Source: JARRQJ01 sp963761035 (GTDB lineage Bacteria; Pseudomonadota; Gammaproteobacteria; DRLM01). From it: a stretch of 64,000 bases of DNA. Position 1 is the stretch's first letter. Every line of letters begins with the position of its first letter. The notes under the pieces are model-generated. The model searched no databases. It had not been told where the DNA came from and saw only the letters and a list, made by a program, of their open reading frames with translations. Where the stretch lies: positions 2,852,001-2,916,000 of the forward strand of contig CAVXFH010000002.1 in the NCBI GenBank assembly GCA_963761035.1, written 5' to 3'. A program made the translations under genes and the position numbers. This document shows positions 54,289 to 63,077 of this stretch, piece by piece.

Positions 54289-54967
54289 CCATACCGTCAT
54301 AAGCAATAGAGCCATTCGCTTGATCGTCTTCGATTGGGACGGCACCTTGATGGATTCGGAGGCCAAGATCGTTGCTAGCTTGCGCGCCGCGGGTAACGAT
54401 CTGGGTTTAAAGGAGCTTGATGAAAATGCCCTGCGCAACGTCATTGGACTGGGCCTGAAAGAGTCCATTGAAATGCTTTATCCCGGCGCCGCTCTTGAGA
54501 CCCAGCGCGCCTTTGTCGACCGTTATCGCTACCACTTCCAAGCCAACGATGGCACGGTAACCGTCTTATTCAACGGGGCATTGCAGATGGTGCAGGATCT
54601 ACATCGGCAGGGATTTTTCTTAGGGATTGCTACCGGTAAAGGTCGCCGTGGCTTAGACAGGGAGCTGGCGCAGCATAGCTGCGGCAATTTATTTCATGCA
54701 TCTCGTTGCGCCGATGAGACATTTTCCAAACCTCATCCGCAAATGCTGCTGGAAATCATGGACGAACTGGGAATATTGCCCGCGGAGACGCTGATGATCG
54801 GCGATACTGAATATGATCTACTCATGGCACGCAATGCCGATGTGGCGGCGGCAGCTGTCAGTTACGGCGCGCACGAGCGGGAAAGGCTTTTGCTGCACCG
54901 GCCTCTGACATGTGCGTCCGATATTGACGAACTGACGAAATGGTTACGCCGGTTTAGTACGGATTGA
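54275..54967 (+). CDS. HAD-superfamily phosphatase (phosphoglycolate phosphatase-like)
   Basis: A 230-aa HAD-IA hydrolase. Motif I FDWDGTLMDSE (nucleophile Asp), motif II ATGKGRRG, motif III SKPHPQM, and motif IV MIGDTEYDLLMARNA are intact, with an alpha-helical cap between I and II. Substrate may be a small phosphorylated metabolite; specificity cannot be read. The GTG start overlaps rluC by 14 nt. This gene pair is common in Gammaproteobacteria. Confidence 0.9.
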   Translation: MTLGSHTVISNRAIRLIVFDWDGTLMDSEAKIVASLRAAGNDLGLKELDENALRNVIGLGLKESIEMLYPGAALETQRAFVDRYRYHFQANDGTVTVLFNGALQMVQDLHRQGFFLGIATGKGRRGLDRELAQHSCGNLFHASRCADETFSKPHPQMLLEIMDELGILPAETLMIGDTEYDLLMARNADVAAAAVSYGAHERERLLLHRPLTCASDIDELTKWLRRFSTD

Positions 54968-55026
54968 GCGTGACTGTTATAATCCGCGATGGCGATTCTT
55001 TGGCGACTATTTAGGAATGAAACGAT

Positions 55027-56061
55027 ATGAGCGATAATTTGCACCCGCCGGGTGATGAGCGCAAAGCCTGGGAAGGCGTGGCTTCGGCCAAAGAGGGTTC
55101 GCCGAGGGATGCCGCGGGGGAGTCTTGGGAGCGCGACGTCCTTGCTCGACTGGCTTTTGCCGCCGTCAATGAACAAAAGCGGGCGCGGCGTTGGGGCATC
55201 TTTTTCAAATTGCTTTTCTTCATTTATTTGATCGCGGCCTTTTGGATGATACAGGGCGATCATGGCGAATCTAATCTCGTCGGCGGCGACCATACCGCCT
55301 TGGTGGAACTTAAGGGAGTCATTGACGACACGGCCGAGGCCAATGCCGACGATATCGTGACTGCTTTGCGTGACGCGTTTAAGGATAAAGGGACCCGCGG
55401 CGTAATTATGCGCATTAACAGCCCCGGCGGCAGCCCGGTGCAGGCGGGTTATATCAACGATGAGATTTACCGCCTGCGCAAGGAGTATCCGCAAAAACCG
55501 CTCTACGCGGTGGTAACGGATATTTGCGCCTCTGGCGGTTATTATGTCGCCTCGGCCGCCGACAAGATCTTCGTGGATAAGGCCAGCATCGTGGGCTCGA
55601 TCGGCGTGCGCATGGGCGGCTTGACCACTTTTGGCTTCGTCGACGCAATGAAAAAGCTCGGCATTGAGCGGCGCATGCTGGCGGCGGGCGACGACAAGGC
55701 CATGCTCGATCCCTTTTCGCCCTTGAAGAACGATGAGGTCAAGCATGTGACCAAGCTGCTCGAAGACATTCGGCAACAATTCATTGCAGTAGTCAAAAAA
55801 GGCCGTGGAACCCGGCTCAAAGGCGATGATCACATCTTGTTTAACGGGCTGTACTGGACCGGAGAGCAGGCAATCGGCCTGGGATTGGCAGACGGCTTCG
55901 GCACTAGCAGCTCCGTGGCGCGAGACCTTATCGGCGCGGAGAAAATCGTTGACTATACCCACCGCCCCTCACCGCTGGAACGGATCACCGCACGGCTTGG
56001 CGTGGTAATGGCCAAGGGGTTCGCGGATGTTCTGGGTATCAACGAGACAGGACTGCGCTGA
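55027..56061 (+). CDS. sppA: Signal peptide peptidase SppA, 36 kDa type (S49)
   Basis: A 344-aa membrane protease that degrades cleaved signal peptides. A cytoplasmic N-terminus is followed by one helix (about 58-77, FFKLLFFIYLIAAFWMIQ). The single S49 domain (about 90-310) has GVIMRINSPGGSPVQ and the nucleophile in CASGGYYVASAADKI. Only one S49 repeat is present, unlike the 67 kDa E. coli SppA. AGGAATGAAACG leads to the ATG. Confidence 0.93.
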   Translation: MSDNLHPPGDERKAWEGVASAKEGSPRDAAGESWERDVLARLAFAAVNEQKRARRWGIFFKLLFFIYLIAAFWMIQGDHGESNLVGGDHTALVELKGVIDDTAEANADDIVTALRDAFKDKGTRGVIMRINSPGGSPVQAGYINDEIYRLRKEYPQKPLYAVVTDICASGGYYVASAADKIFVDKASIVGSIGVRMGGLTTFGFVDAMKKLGIERRMLAAGDDKAMLDPFSPLKNDEVKHVTKLLEDIRQQFIAVVKKGRGTRLKGDDHILFNGLYWTGEQAIGLGLADGFGTSSSVARDLIGAEKIVDYTHRPSPLERITARLGVVMAKGFADVLGINETGLR

Positions 56062-56117
56062 TTCTTGTTAATTATCTGCCGTCGAGTAGAAATAAGACAA
56101 GGTGAGTGCCCGCGCAT

Positions 56118-56696
56118 TCAGCCAATAACGGCGTATCCCTCATATTCCAACATTCGAGTCAGGCGGATTAACGGCAATCCGATGAGGGCGGTGGGATCAT
56201 CGCCTTCGAAACGTCGGCACAAGGCGATGCCCAACGCCTCGAATTTGAATGCGCCCGCGCAATGGTAGGGTTGTTCACGCCGCAAATAACTTTCGATTTG
56301 TTCCGCGGTAAGCGGCCGAAACACCACGCCGGAGGGTACGACCTCTACCTGCGCGCGGCCAAGGCGTGAGTTGAACAGGCACAAGCCGGTGAGAAACTCC
56401 AGCCGCTTCCCGGCGGCCTTGTGCAATTGCGCAACGGCGCGCTCATGGTTACCCGGTTTATTGAGGATTTCACCATCGATCACCGCGACCTGATCGGAGC
56501 CGACGATGAGGGCGTCGGGATGGCGCGGCGCCACCGCGCGGGCCTTGGCCTCGGCGAGACGGCGCACCAATTGTCCTGGAGCTTCACCAACGCGCGGCGT
56601 CTCGTCCACCTGCGGCCCTTCCGTGCCGAATGGCAATCCCAAACGGCTCAGCAGTTCCTTGCGATAGCTGGAGGTGGAGGCGAGGATGAGTTTCAT
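56118..56696 (-). CDS. Maf-family nucleotide pyrophosphatase (YceF-like)
   Basis: A 192-aa Maf/ITPase-fold enzyme. LILASTSSYRKELLSRLGLPF is the conserved start, VDETPR and IVGSDQVAVIDGEILNKPG hold catalytic residues, and HCAGAFKFEALGIAL is the C-terminal motif of the YceF subgroup, which hydrolyses 7-methyl-GTP in E. coli. It is transcribed away from the rpmF operon, unlike E. coli, where it is adjacent to yceD. Confidence 0.92.
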   Translation of the reverse strand: MKLILASTSSYRKELLSRLGLPFGTEGPQVDETPRVGEAPGQLVRRLAEAKARAVAPRHPDALIVGSDQVAVIDGEILNKPGNHERAVAQLHKAAGKRLEFLTGLCLFNSRLGRAQVEVVPSGVVFRPLTAEQIESYLRREQPYHCAGAFKFEALGIALCRRFEGDDPTALIGLPLIRLTRMLEYEGYAVIG

Positions 56697-56750
56697 TCTT
56701 TTGATTCCGAGCTACGGGTTTTGAAGATTTTAGCCTAACAAGAATCATAG

Positions 56751-56776
56751 CCTGAAACCTGAAACCTGAAACCAGG
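56751..56776. repeat. Short tandem repeat CCTGAAA x3
   Basis: Three back-to-back copies of the 7-nt unit CCTGAAA followed by CCAGG occupy the gap between the biotin-carboxyl-carrier gene end and maf. Slippage may change its length. Confidence 0.8.
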
Positions 56777-56783
56777 AACCCGT

Positions 56784-58601
56784 TCATTGAATCTCGATCA
56801 ATACCTCGTCGGGATTGACGCTGTCGCCCTTAGCCACATGCACCGCGGTTACTTTCCCTGCGATAGGAGCATGTACCTCGGTTTCCATTTTCATGGCCTC
56901 GGTAACCAGCACCGGATCGCCTTCCTTGACCTCAACACCGACTTTGATCAGTACTTCCACGATGGTGCCGGGCATGGAAGTCGTGACGTGTCCGGGTGCC
57001 TGGGCCTTGGGACGTCGGCTGCCTTTTACTGCGCGATCGCGGCCATTTTCATTGCCTGCTAATTCTTCCAAGGTCTCCACCATGATTTCTTCCGGACTAC
57101 CATCCACCGAGACGTAGAAGGGGCGGCGATTTTGATTTTTATGCCCGCTGCCGGTGACCTTGATGTGATAAGTCTCGCCGTGGAGAGTGACATTGAACTC
57201 TACCGGAACCGCGCCCTTTTCTCCGGCGGGTGTCGCCATGTCTTCCAGAGGTTCGGGAGTCAGGGCACCCGCCTTGCGCTGCTCCAAGAAGACACGGGCG
57301 ATCTCGGGAAACATGGCGAAGCTCAAAACGTCTTCTTCGCCGCCAGCCAGCTCGCCGATCTCGTCGCGAAGTTCATGCATCTCATCTTTCAGCAAGTCGG
57401 CCGGCCGGCCGTCGATCACGTCTTCGTTGCCGATGGCCTGCTGCCGTACTACGGAGTTTACCTGTCCGGGCGGACGACCATACCGTCCTTGCAGGTAATA
57501 TTTCACTTCATTGGTGATGCTCTTATAACGGGTGCCGGTGAGTACATTAAGCACGGCTTGCGTGCCTACGATTTGAGAGGTGGGGGTCACCAACGGCGGA
57601 AACCCTAAATCTTCGCGGACCCGAGGCACCTCCAGCATGACATCATTCATGCGCTCCAGTGCCCCTTGTTCGCGCAGTTGATTGGCGAGATTGGAGATCA
57701 TTCCGCCGGGGACCTGGTTGACCTGAACCCGGGTGTCGACACCGGTAAATTCGCTTTCGAAGCGGCGGTATTTCTTGCGTACTTCATAGAAATACATGCC
57801 GATATCCTGCAACAAGCCAAGATTGAGGCCGGTGTCGTGGGCAGTGCCTTTGAGGGCGGCGACCATGCTCTCAGTTGGCGGATGACTGGTACCGCCGGAG
57901 AAAGGCGACAGGGCGGTGTCGATATGCAGGCAGCCGCTCTCCACGGCCTTGATCTGGCACATACTGGCCAGGCCGGAGGTGGCATGAGAGTGAAGATGAA
58001 TGGGCAATTTCACGGTGTCGCGTAAAGCCTTGACCAGATCGGCGGTAATGTAAGGCGTAAGCAGGCCCGCCATATCCTTGATCGCCAGGCTGTCACAGCC
58101 CATGGCTTCCAGTTCCCTGGCCATGGCCATAAATTGTGGGATACCGTGCACCGGGCTGGTGGTGTAGCAAATTGCCCCTTGAGCGTGTTTGCCGCTTGCT
58201 TTAACGGCCTCAATGGCCACGCGCAGATTGCGCACATCGTTGAGGGCATCGAAGATGCGGAAGACATCCATACCGTTGGCGGCGGCGCGCTTGACGAAGG
58301 CGCGCACCACGTCATCAGAATAATGGCGATAGCCAAGTACGTTTTGTCCGCGCAGCAACATCTGCAAGCGGGTATTGGGCAGGGCGGCACGCAATTTACG
58401 CAGTCGCTCCCACGGATCCTCTTTGAGATAGCGCAAACAGGTGTCGAAGGTGGCGCCTCCCCACATTTCCAAGGACCAGAATCCCACCTTATCGAGCTTG
58501 GGGCAGATCGGCATCATGTCCGCGGTGCGCATGCGGGTGGCGATCAACGACTGGTGGGCGTCGCGCAAAACGGTTTCGGTAATATGAACGCGCGGCATCA
58601 T
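56784..58601 (-). CDS. Pyruvate carboxylase subunit B / oxaloacetate decarboxylase alpha
   Basis: A 605-aa protein with a carboxyltransferase TIM barrel (about 5-275; TVLRDAHQSLIATRMRT, YCYTT-like ICYTTSP, HLHSHATSGLA with metal His) and a conserved helical domain. A C-terminal biotinyl domain (about 530-605) has the biotin Lys in EAMKMETEV. Together with the biotin carboxylase next door it would carboxylate pyruvate to oxaloacetate. Na+-pump beta and gamma subunits are not in the window, so the decarboxylase role is less likely. Confidence 0.88.
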   Translation of the reverse strand: MMPRVHITETVLRDAHQSLIATRMRTADMMPICPKLDKVGFWSLEMWGGATFDTCLRYLKEDPWERLRKLRAALPNTRLQMLLRGQNVLGYRHYSDDVVRAFVKRAAANGMDVFRIFDALNDVRNLRVAIEAVKASGKHAQGAICYTTSPVHGIPQFMAMARELEAMGCDSLAIKDMAGLLTPYITADLVKALRDTVKLPIHLHSHATSGLASMCQIKAVESGCLHIDTALSPFSGGTSHPPTESMVAALKGTAHDTGLNLGLLQDIGMYFYEVRKKYRRFESEFTGVDTRVQVNQVPGGMISNLANQLREQGALERMNDVMLEVPRVREDLGFPPLVTPTSQIVGTQAVLNVLTGTRYKSITNEVKYYLQGRYGRPPGQVNSVVRQQAIGNEDVIDGRPADLLKDEMHELRDEIGELAGGEEDVLSFAMFPEIARVFLEQRKAGALTPEPLEDMATPAGEKGAVPVEFNVTLHGETYHIKVTGSGHKNQNRRPFYVSVDGSPEEIMVETLEELAGNENGRDRAVKGSRRPKAQAPGHVTTSMPGTIVEVLIKVGVEVKEGDPVLVTEAMKMETEVHAPIAGKVTAVHVAKGDSVNPDEVLIEIQ

Positions 58602-58651
58602 GCTTCCCTGGAAGTGATCCGATACTCTCGTCTCTGGTTTATTGTCATAAT

Positions 58652-60070
58652 TTACATGCCACGATGGGCGGCAATAGCCGCGCCGATAGCCGCCGCCAAT
58701 TCCCGCGGCGACCGGCGCACCGAATACTCTACCAGTTCCGGATGGCTCTCCACGAAACTGGTGTCGAAGTTACCTTCGCGAAACTGGGGTGAATCGAGTA
58801 TCTCCAGATAATAGGGAATGGTGGTCTTGACGCCAAACACGCCGATATCCTTCAGAGCGCGCCGGGCGCGCTCCAAGAGCTGTTCCCAGGTTAGAGCCCA
58901 TACCGTCAGTTTGGCGCACAGCGAATCGTAATAGGGCGGCAGTTCATAGCCGGTATAGATTGCAGCGTCGGTGCGCACGCCGGGGCCGCCCGGCGCGAAG
59001 TAACGCGTGATGCGGCCGAAACTCGGCAAAAAATCATTTTGCGGATCTTCGGCATTGACGCGAAATTCCATGGCGAAGCCGCGCCGCTTGATATCGCGCT
59101 GGGTATATTGTAATGGCAGATCGGTAGCGATACGGATCTGCTCCTGCACGATGTCGACGCCGGTGATGTCTTCGGTGACGGGATGTTCCACTTGCAACCG
59201 GGTATTCATTTCCATGAAATAAAAATTACCTTCCTGATCCAGTAAAAATTCCACTGTGCCGGCGTTGGTATATTTGGCGGCCCGCGCGGCGCGCACTGCG
59301 AGCTTGCCCAGCATCTTACGCTGTTCATCGCTCAATTGCGGGGAAGGGGCGATCTCCAAGAGTTTCTGATGGCGGCGCTGGATGGAACAATCGCGTTCGA
59401 AGAGGTGAATGACATGACCGTGATGGTCTGCAAGTATTTGTACCTCGATATGGCGGGGATTCACCACGCACTTTTCTATAAAGACATCCGCGCTGCCGAA
59501 GGCCTTGGTGGCCTCCGAGACCACGCGATCGTAGTTGCGCCGCAGTTCGATTTCGTTTTCGCAACGGCGGATACCGCGCCCGCCGCCGCCGGACGTGGCC
59601 TTGAGCATCACCGGATAGCCGATTTGCCGGGCCAGCGCCGCCGCCTCATCAACACCGGAGAGACTGCCCTCGCTGCCGGGCACCACCGGGATACCGGCAT
59701 TGACCATGGTCTTGCGCGCCTCGATCTTGTCGCCCATCTTGCGAATCACATCGGCGGAGGGTCCGATGAAACGAATGTCGCGGCGGGCGCAGATCTCCGC
59801 CAGCAGCGGGTTTTCCGATAAAAAGCCGTAACCGGGATGCAGCGCGTCGCAGCCGGTGGCGACCGCCAGATTGACGATACGGTGGGCGTTGAGATAACCG
59901 GCTACGGATTCGGGGCCGATATTGTAGGATTCATCCGCTTTTTTGAGATGCAGGCTGTGGCGGTCGGCGTCGGTATAAATCGCCACCGAGGTGATGCCCA
60001 TTTCGGCGCAGGCACGCACAATGCGCACCGCAATTTCGCCGCGGTTGGCGATAAGTAACTTATTGATCAC
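58652..60070 (-). CDS. Biotin carboxylase (pyruvate carboxylase subunit A type)
   Basis: A 472-aa ATP-grasp enzyme that carboxylates biotin with bicarbonate and ATP. MINKLLIANRGEIAVRIVRACAEMGI is the typical start, followed by GYGFLSENP, KATSGGGGRGIRRC, EKCVVNPRHIEVQ, RDCSIQRRHQKLLE, and EMNTRLQVEHPVTE. It is close to AccC, but the partner gene 50 nt downstream carries carboxyltransferase and biotin carrier domains, which favours the two-subunit pyruvate carboxylase. A separate AccC with AccB should exist elsewhere. Confidence 0.9.
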   Translation of the reverse strand: MINKLLIANRGEIAVRIVRACAEMGITSVAIYTDADRHSLHLKKADESYNIGPESVAGYLNAHRIVNLAVATGCDALHPGYGFLSENPLLAEICARRDIRFIGPSADVIRKMGDKIEARKTMVNAGIPVVPGSEGSLSGVDEAAALARQIGYPVMLKATSGGGGRGIRRCENEIELRRNYDRVVSEATKAFGSADVFIEKCVVNPRHIEVQILADHHGHVIHLFERDCSIQRRHQKLLEIAPSPQLSDEQRKMLGKLAVRAARAAKYTNAGTVEFLLDQEGNFYFMEMNTRLQVEHPVTEDITGVDIVQEQIRIATDLPLQYTQRDIKRRGFAMEFRVNAEDPQNDFLPSFGRITRYFAPGGPGVRTDAAIYTGYELPPYYDSLCAKLTVWALTWEQLLERARRALKDIGVFGVKTTIPYYLEILDSPQFREGNFDTSFVESHPELVEYSVRRSPRELAAAIGAAIAAHRGM

Positions 60071-60230
60071 CTTCGTTCCAGCCTATTTATTATGCAGTTC
60101 CCGAGGACTTGCTCGCCGCTGGGCATCCATTTTCTCACGAACAGCACCTGTTTCTACGGAAAAGAGGCGGTGAAGTCAAGAAAAATGCAGCCAATTCACT
60201 GGAATCTCTGGATTTTTATAGATTCCCTCT

Positions 60231-60259
60231 TTGACAGCGCGCTCGGCAAACTATATGAT
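60231..60259 (+). promoter_or_regulatory. Consensus sigma70 promoter of yceD-rpmF-fab operon
   Basis: TTGACA (60231-60236), spacer of 17 nt, TATGAT (60254-60259). The expected transcription start at about 60266 is just 3 nt before the first plausible start codon of yceD. Confidence 0.75.
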
Positions 60260-60268
60260 TGCGCGCTT

Positions 60269-60796
60269 ATGTCAAAGCAGATGCCGGATTTTATCAATCC
60301 CATCCGTGCGGCGGAGGGGAAGCAGAGTATCGCCGGTCAGCTGGCTTTTGCCAGAATGACACGCTTAGCCGGCGTAGTGGAAAACCGTGGGGCCAGCGCG
60401 GATGTAGTGCTCGCTTTTGCTGTTGATGAGCAAGGAATACCGCATGTGCGCGGGCAAGTGAGCGGTGAGGTCGTGCTTATTTGTCAGTGTTGCTTGGAGT
60501 CAATGGCTGTGCCAATTCATGTGGAGATGGATTTAGGCATAGTCGGATCCGATGAGGCGGCAAAGCGTCTGCCGAAACGGTACGATCCTTTAGAGGTAAG
60601 AGGAGCAACGCTTTCAGTCGCGGAATTGGTTGAGGATGAAATCCTGCTAGCCTTGCCGGCAATACCTCGCCACGAAGGCGAAACTTGCACAGCGGTGAAT
60701 ACGGCTATCCCGCAAAAGCGGCATGTTAAAGCAATGTCCGATGAATTCGCCGCCAATCCATTTGCGGTATTGGCGCGGCTCAAATCGAAACAGTAA
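60269..60796 (+). CDS. yceD: YceD/DUF177 family protein
   Basis: A 175-aa protein conserved upstream of rpmF in most bacteria, and linked to 23S rRNA accumulation and ribosome assembly. Two close Cys (LICQCCLESM) and the later LSVAELVEDEILLALPAIPRHE are family features. The ATG at 60269 is almost at the predicted transcription start, so the mRNA may be leaderless; ATG 60281 is another option. Frame extends upstream, but into the promoter. Confidence 0.88.
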   Translation: MSKQMPDFINPIRAAEGKQSIAGQLAFARMTRLAGVVENRGASADVVLAFAVDEQGIPHVRGQVSGEVVLICQCCLESMAVPIHVEMDLGIVGSDEAAKRLPKRYDPLEVRGATLSVAELVEDEILLALPAIPRHEGETCTAVNTAIPQKRHVKAMSDEFAANPFAVLARLKSKQ

Positions 60797-60865
60797 TTCA
60801 GCAAATGCTTATGCGCGTATCGCCGGATTATCAGTACTTTTATATTGAAACAGGAGTAAACAGGC

Positions 60866-61045
60866 ATGGCCGTACAACAAAATCGTAAGACATCTTCCAA
60901 GCGCGGCATGCGTCGCGCCCATGACGCCCTCAAGGCAAAGGCGTTGGCGGTGGATACCCATAGCGGTGAAACCCATATGCGCCACCATATTACGCCAGGT
61001 GGCTATTATCGCGGACGGAAGGTATTAGACGTCCAAGGTGAGTAG
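60866..61045 (+). CDS. rpmF: 50S ribosomal protein bL32
   Basis: A 59-aa basic protein. MAVQQNRKTSSKRGMRRAHDAL and HHITPGGYYRGRKVL are diagnostic. It lacks the four zinc Cys, so it is the zinc-free type. AGGAGTAAAC is the ribosome binding site. Confidence 0.96.
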   Translation: MAVQQNRKTSSKRGMRRAHDALKAKALAVDTHSGETHMRHHITPGGYYRGRKVLDVQGE

Positions 61046-61048
61046 GGA

Positions 61049-62071
61049 TTGAGTCTTTCCATTGCCTTGGACGGCATGGGCGGGGACCATGGCCCCTCGG
61101 TCGTGGTCCCCGCCGCGTTGCAGGCCCTCATCGAGCAAAATGACTTAACTCTGATCCTGGTAGGTGACGAGCAGGTGTTGATGCGGGAACTCGGCGCCCA
61201 CGGTGCCGGAGTGGGTGAGCGGCTAAAAATCCGTCATGCCTCGCAGTCGGTGGCAATGGACGAGCTGCCCTCCGTCGCTTTGCGCACGAAAAAGGACTCT
61301 TCGATGCGGATTGCCATCGATCTGGTTAAAGAGGGAACGGCCCATGCTTGCGTGAGCGCGGGAAATACCGGGGCCTTGATGGCAACGGCACGTTTCGTAT
61401 TAAAGACTTTGCCCGGCATAGATCGTCCCGCCATCTGTTCCGCCCTGCCCACTATAAAGGGGCATACCCATGTCTTGGATCTTGGTGCAAACGTCGATTC
61501 CGATGCGGATGTTCTTTTGCAATTTGCCGTAATGGGGAGCGCCCTGACCAGCGCAGTGGAAAATATCATTCGGCCAACGGTAGGCCTGCTGAACATCGGC
61601 GCGGAAGAGATGAAAGGTAACGACCAGGTAAAGGAGGCAGGGCGTTTACTGTCCGCCAGCGAGCTCAATTACATAGGTTTTATCGAGGGTGATGATATCT
61701 ATACCGGCGGCATCGATGTCGTTGTGTGCGACGGTTTCGTCGGCAATGTCGCGCTCAAGGCCAGTGAAGGCGTGGCGCGCATGATTCGGTACCATATGGA
61801 GCAGGGATTCAAGCGCAATTTGTGGACCAAGGCAGTGGCAGCCCTGGCATTGCCGGTGCTGAAAGCCATTAAGGCCAAAATCGATCCACGGCAGTACAAT
61901 GGCGCCAGTCTGCTGGGATTGCAGGGGATAGTGATCAAGAGCCATGGCGGCGCTGATGTCTTCGCATTCACCAACGCCATTAAAGAAGCGGTATTGGAAG
62001 TACGCAAAAACGTGCCGCAACGCATTAGCAAATTTCTTGAAGACGTACTAGTGAAAAGGCGAGAGGTTTGA
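61049..62071 (+). CDS. plsX: Phosphate acyltransferase PlsX
   Basis: A 340-aa enzyme that converts acyl-ACP to acyl phosphate for phospholipid synthesis. ALDGMGGDHGPSVVVPAAL is the conserved start, and MGGDHG, SAGNTGALMA and CDGFVGNVALKASEG are typical. It starts at TTG 61049, 3 nt after rpmF; no other start fits. Stop overlaps fabH by 4 nt. Confidence 0.94.
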   Translation: MSLSIALDGMGGDHGPSVVVPAALQALIEQNDLTLILVGDEQVLMRELGAHGAGVGERLKIRHASQSVAMDELPSVALRTKKDSSMRIAIDLVKEGTAHACVSAGNTGALMATARFVLKTLPGIDRPAICSALPTIKGHTHVLDLGANVDSDADVLLQFAVMGSALTSAVENIIRPTVGLLNIGAEEMKGNDQVKEAGRLLSASELNYIGFIEGDDIYTGGIDVVVCDGFVGNVALKASEGVARMIRYHMEQGFKRNLWTKAVAALALPVLKAIKAKIDPRQYNGASLLGLQGIVIKSHGGADVFAFTNAIKEAVLEVRKNVPQRISKFLEDVLVKRREV

Positions 62072-63036
62072 AATACGCGCAAGTCATAGGGACGGGCGGC
62101 TATCTGCCGGAGAAGGTCCTGACCAACGCCGATCTGGAAAAGATGGTCGAGACGCACGACGCGTGGATACGCGAACGCACGGGGATCCGTGAGCGTCATA
62201 TTGCGGCGCCTGGCGAAACTACCTGCGATTTGGCTGAGGCGGCGGCGCGGCACGCCATTGTTGCCTCAGGCGTGCATATTTCAGAGATCGATTTAATTAT
62301 CGTTGCTACTACCACGCCGGATCAGGTTTTTCCGAGCACAGCGTGTCTGTTGCAACAACGTCTGGGTATTGAAGGTTGTCCCGCCTTCGATGTGCAGGCA
62401 GTATGCACCGGATTTATTTATGCCCTGAGCATCGCCGATAAATTCATTCGCACCGACTCCGCAAAATGCGTTTTGGTGGTGGGCGCGGAAACCCTGTCAC
62501 GCATCATCAATTGGAAGGACCGCGGCACTTGTGTGTTATTTGGCGACGGGGCCGGCGCCGTTGTGCTGCGTGCTGGCGATGCACCGGGCATTCTCTCCAG
62601 CCACCTGCATGCCGACGGCCGCTATGAGCCGTTACTGACCATACGCGCCGGTATCTCCCGCGGTTATGATCAATTGCGCGCCGGCGAGGCCCATATTCAC
62701 ATGCTGGGGCGCGAAGTATTCAAGGTGGCCGTCAATACCCTCGGTTCTCTGGTAGATGAGACCTTGCACAATAATGGTATGCAACAAGCGAGCATCGATT
62801 GGCTGGTGCCCCATCAGGCCAACTACCGCATTATCGAGGCCACCGCAAAAAAACTGAACTTGCCCATGGAGAGAGTGGTGGTCACCGTAGGAGAACATGG
62901 CAATACTTCCGCCGCCTCCATCCCCTTGGCCTTGGATGTGGCGGTACGCGACGGGCGCATCAAACACGGTGATGTCCTGTTGTTGGAGGCCTTCGGTGCC
63001 GGGTTCACCTGGGGTTCGGTATTGTTAAAATATTGA
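62068..63036 (+). CDS. fabH: 3-oxoacyl-ACP synthase III
   Basis: A 322-aa initiator of fatty-acid synthesis that joins acetyl-CoA and malonyl-ACP. Catalytic Cys in AVCTGFIYAL (about 112), His in VPHQANYRI and Asn in EHGNTSAASIP form the triad. GTGGYLPEKVLTN is the typical start. It starts at TTG 62068, overlapping the plsX stop. Confidence 0.95.
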   Translation: MKYAQVIGTGGYLPEKVLTNADLEKMVETHDAWIRERTGIRERHIAAPGETTCDLAEAAARHAIVASGVHISEIDLIIVATTTPDQVFPSTACLLQQRLGIEGCPAFDVQAVCTGFIYALSIADKFIRTDSAKCVLVVGAETLSRIINWKDRGTCVLFGDGAGAVVLRAGDAPGILSSHLHADGRYEPLLTIRAGISRGYDQLRAGEAHIHMLGREVFKVAVNTLGSLVDETLHNNGMQQASIDWLVPHQANYRIIEATAKKLNLPMERVVVTVGEHGNTSAASIPLALDVAVRDGRIKHGDVLLLEAFGAGFTWGSVLLKY

Positions 63037-63077
63037 GGCTGCAAGCAGTTCAGCTGGCCGATAATTAAGGAGTTGCT

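Noticed and set aside
54862..55962. Minus-strand open frame of 366 codons opposite sppA
   Set aside because: sppA is unmistakable; the reverse frame has no recognisable domain.
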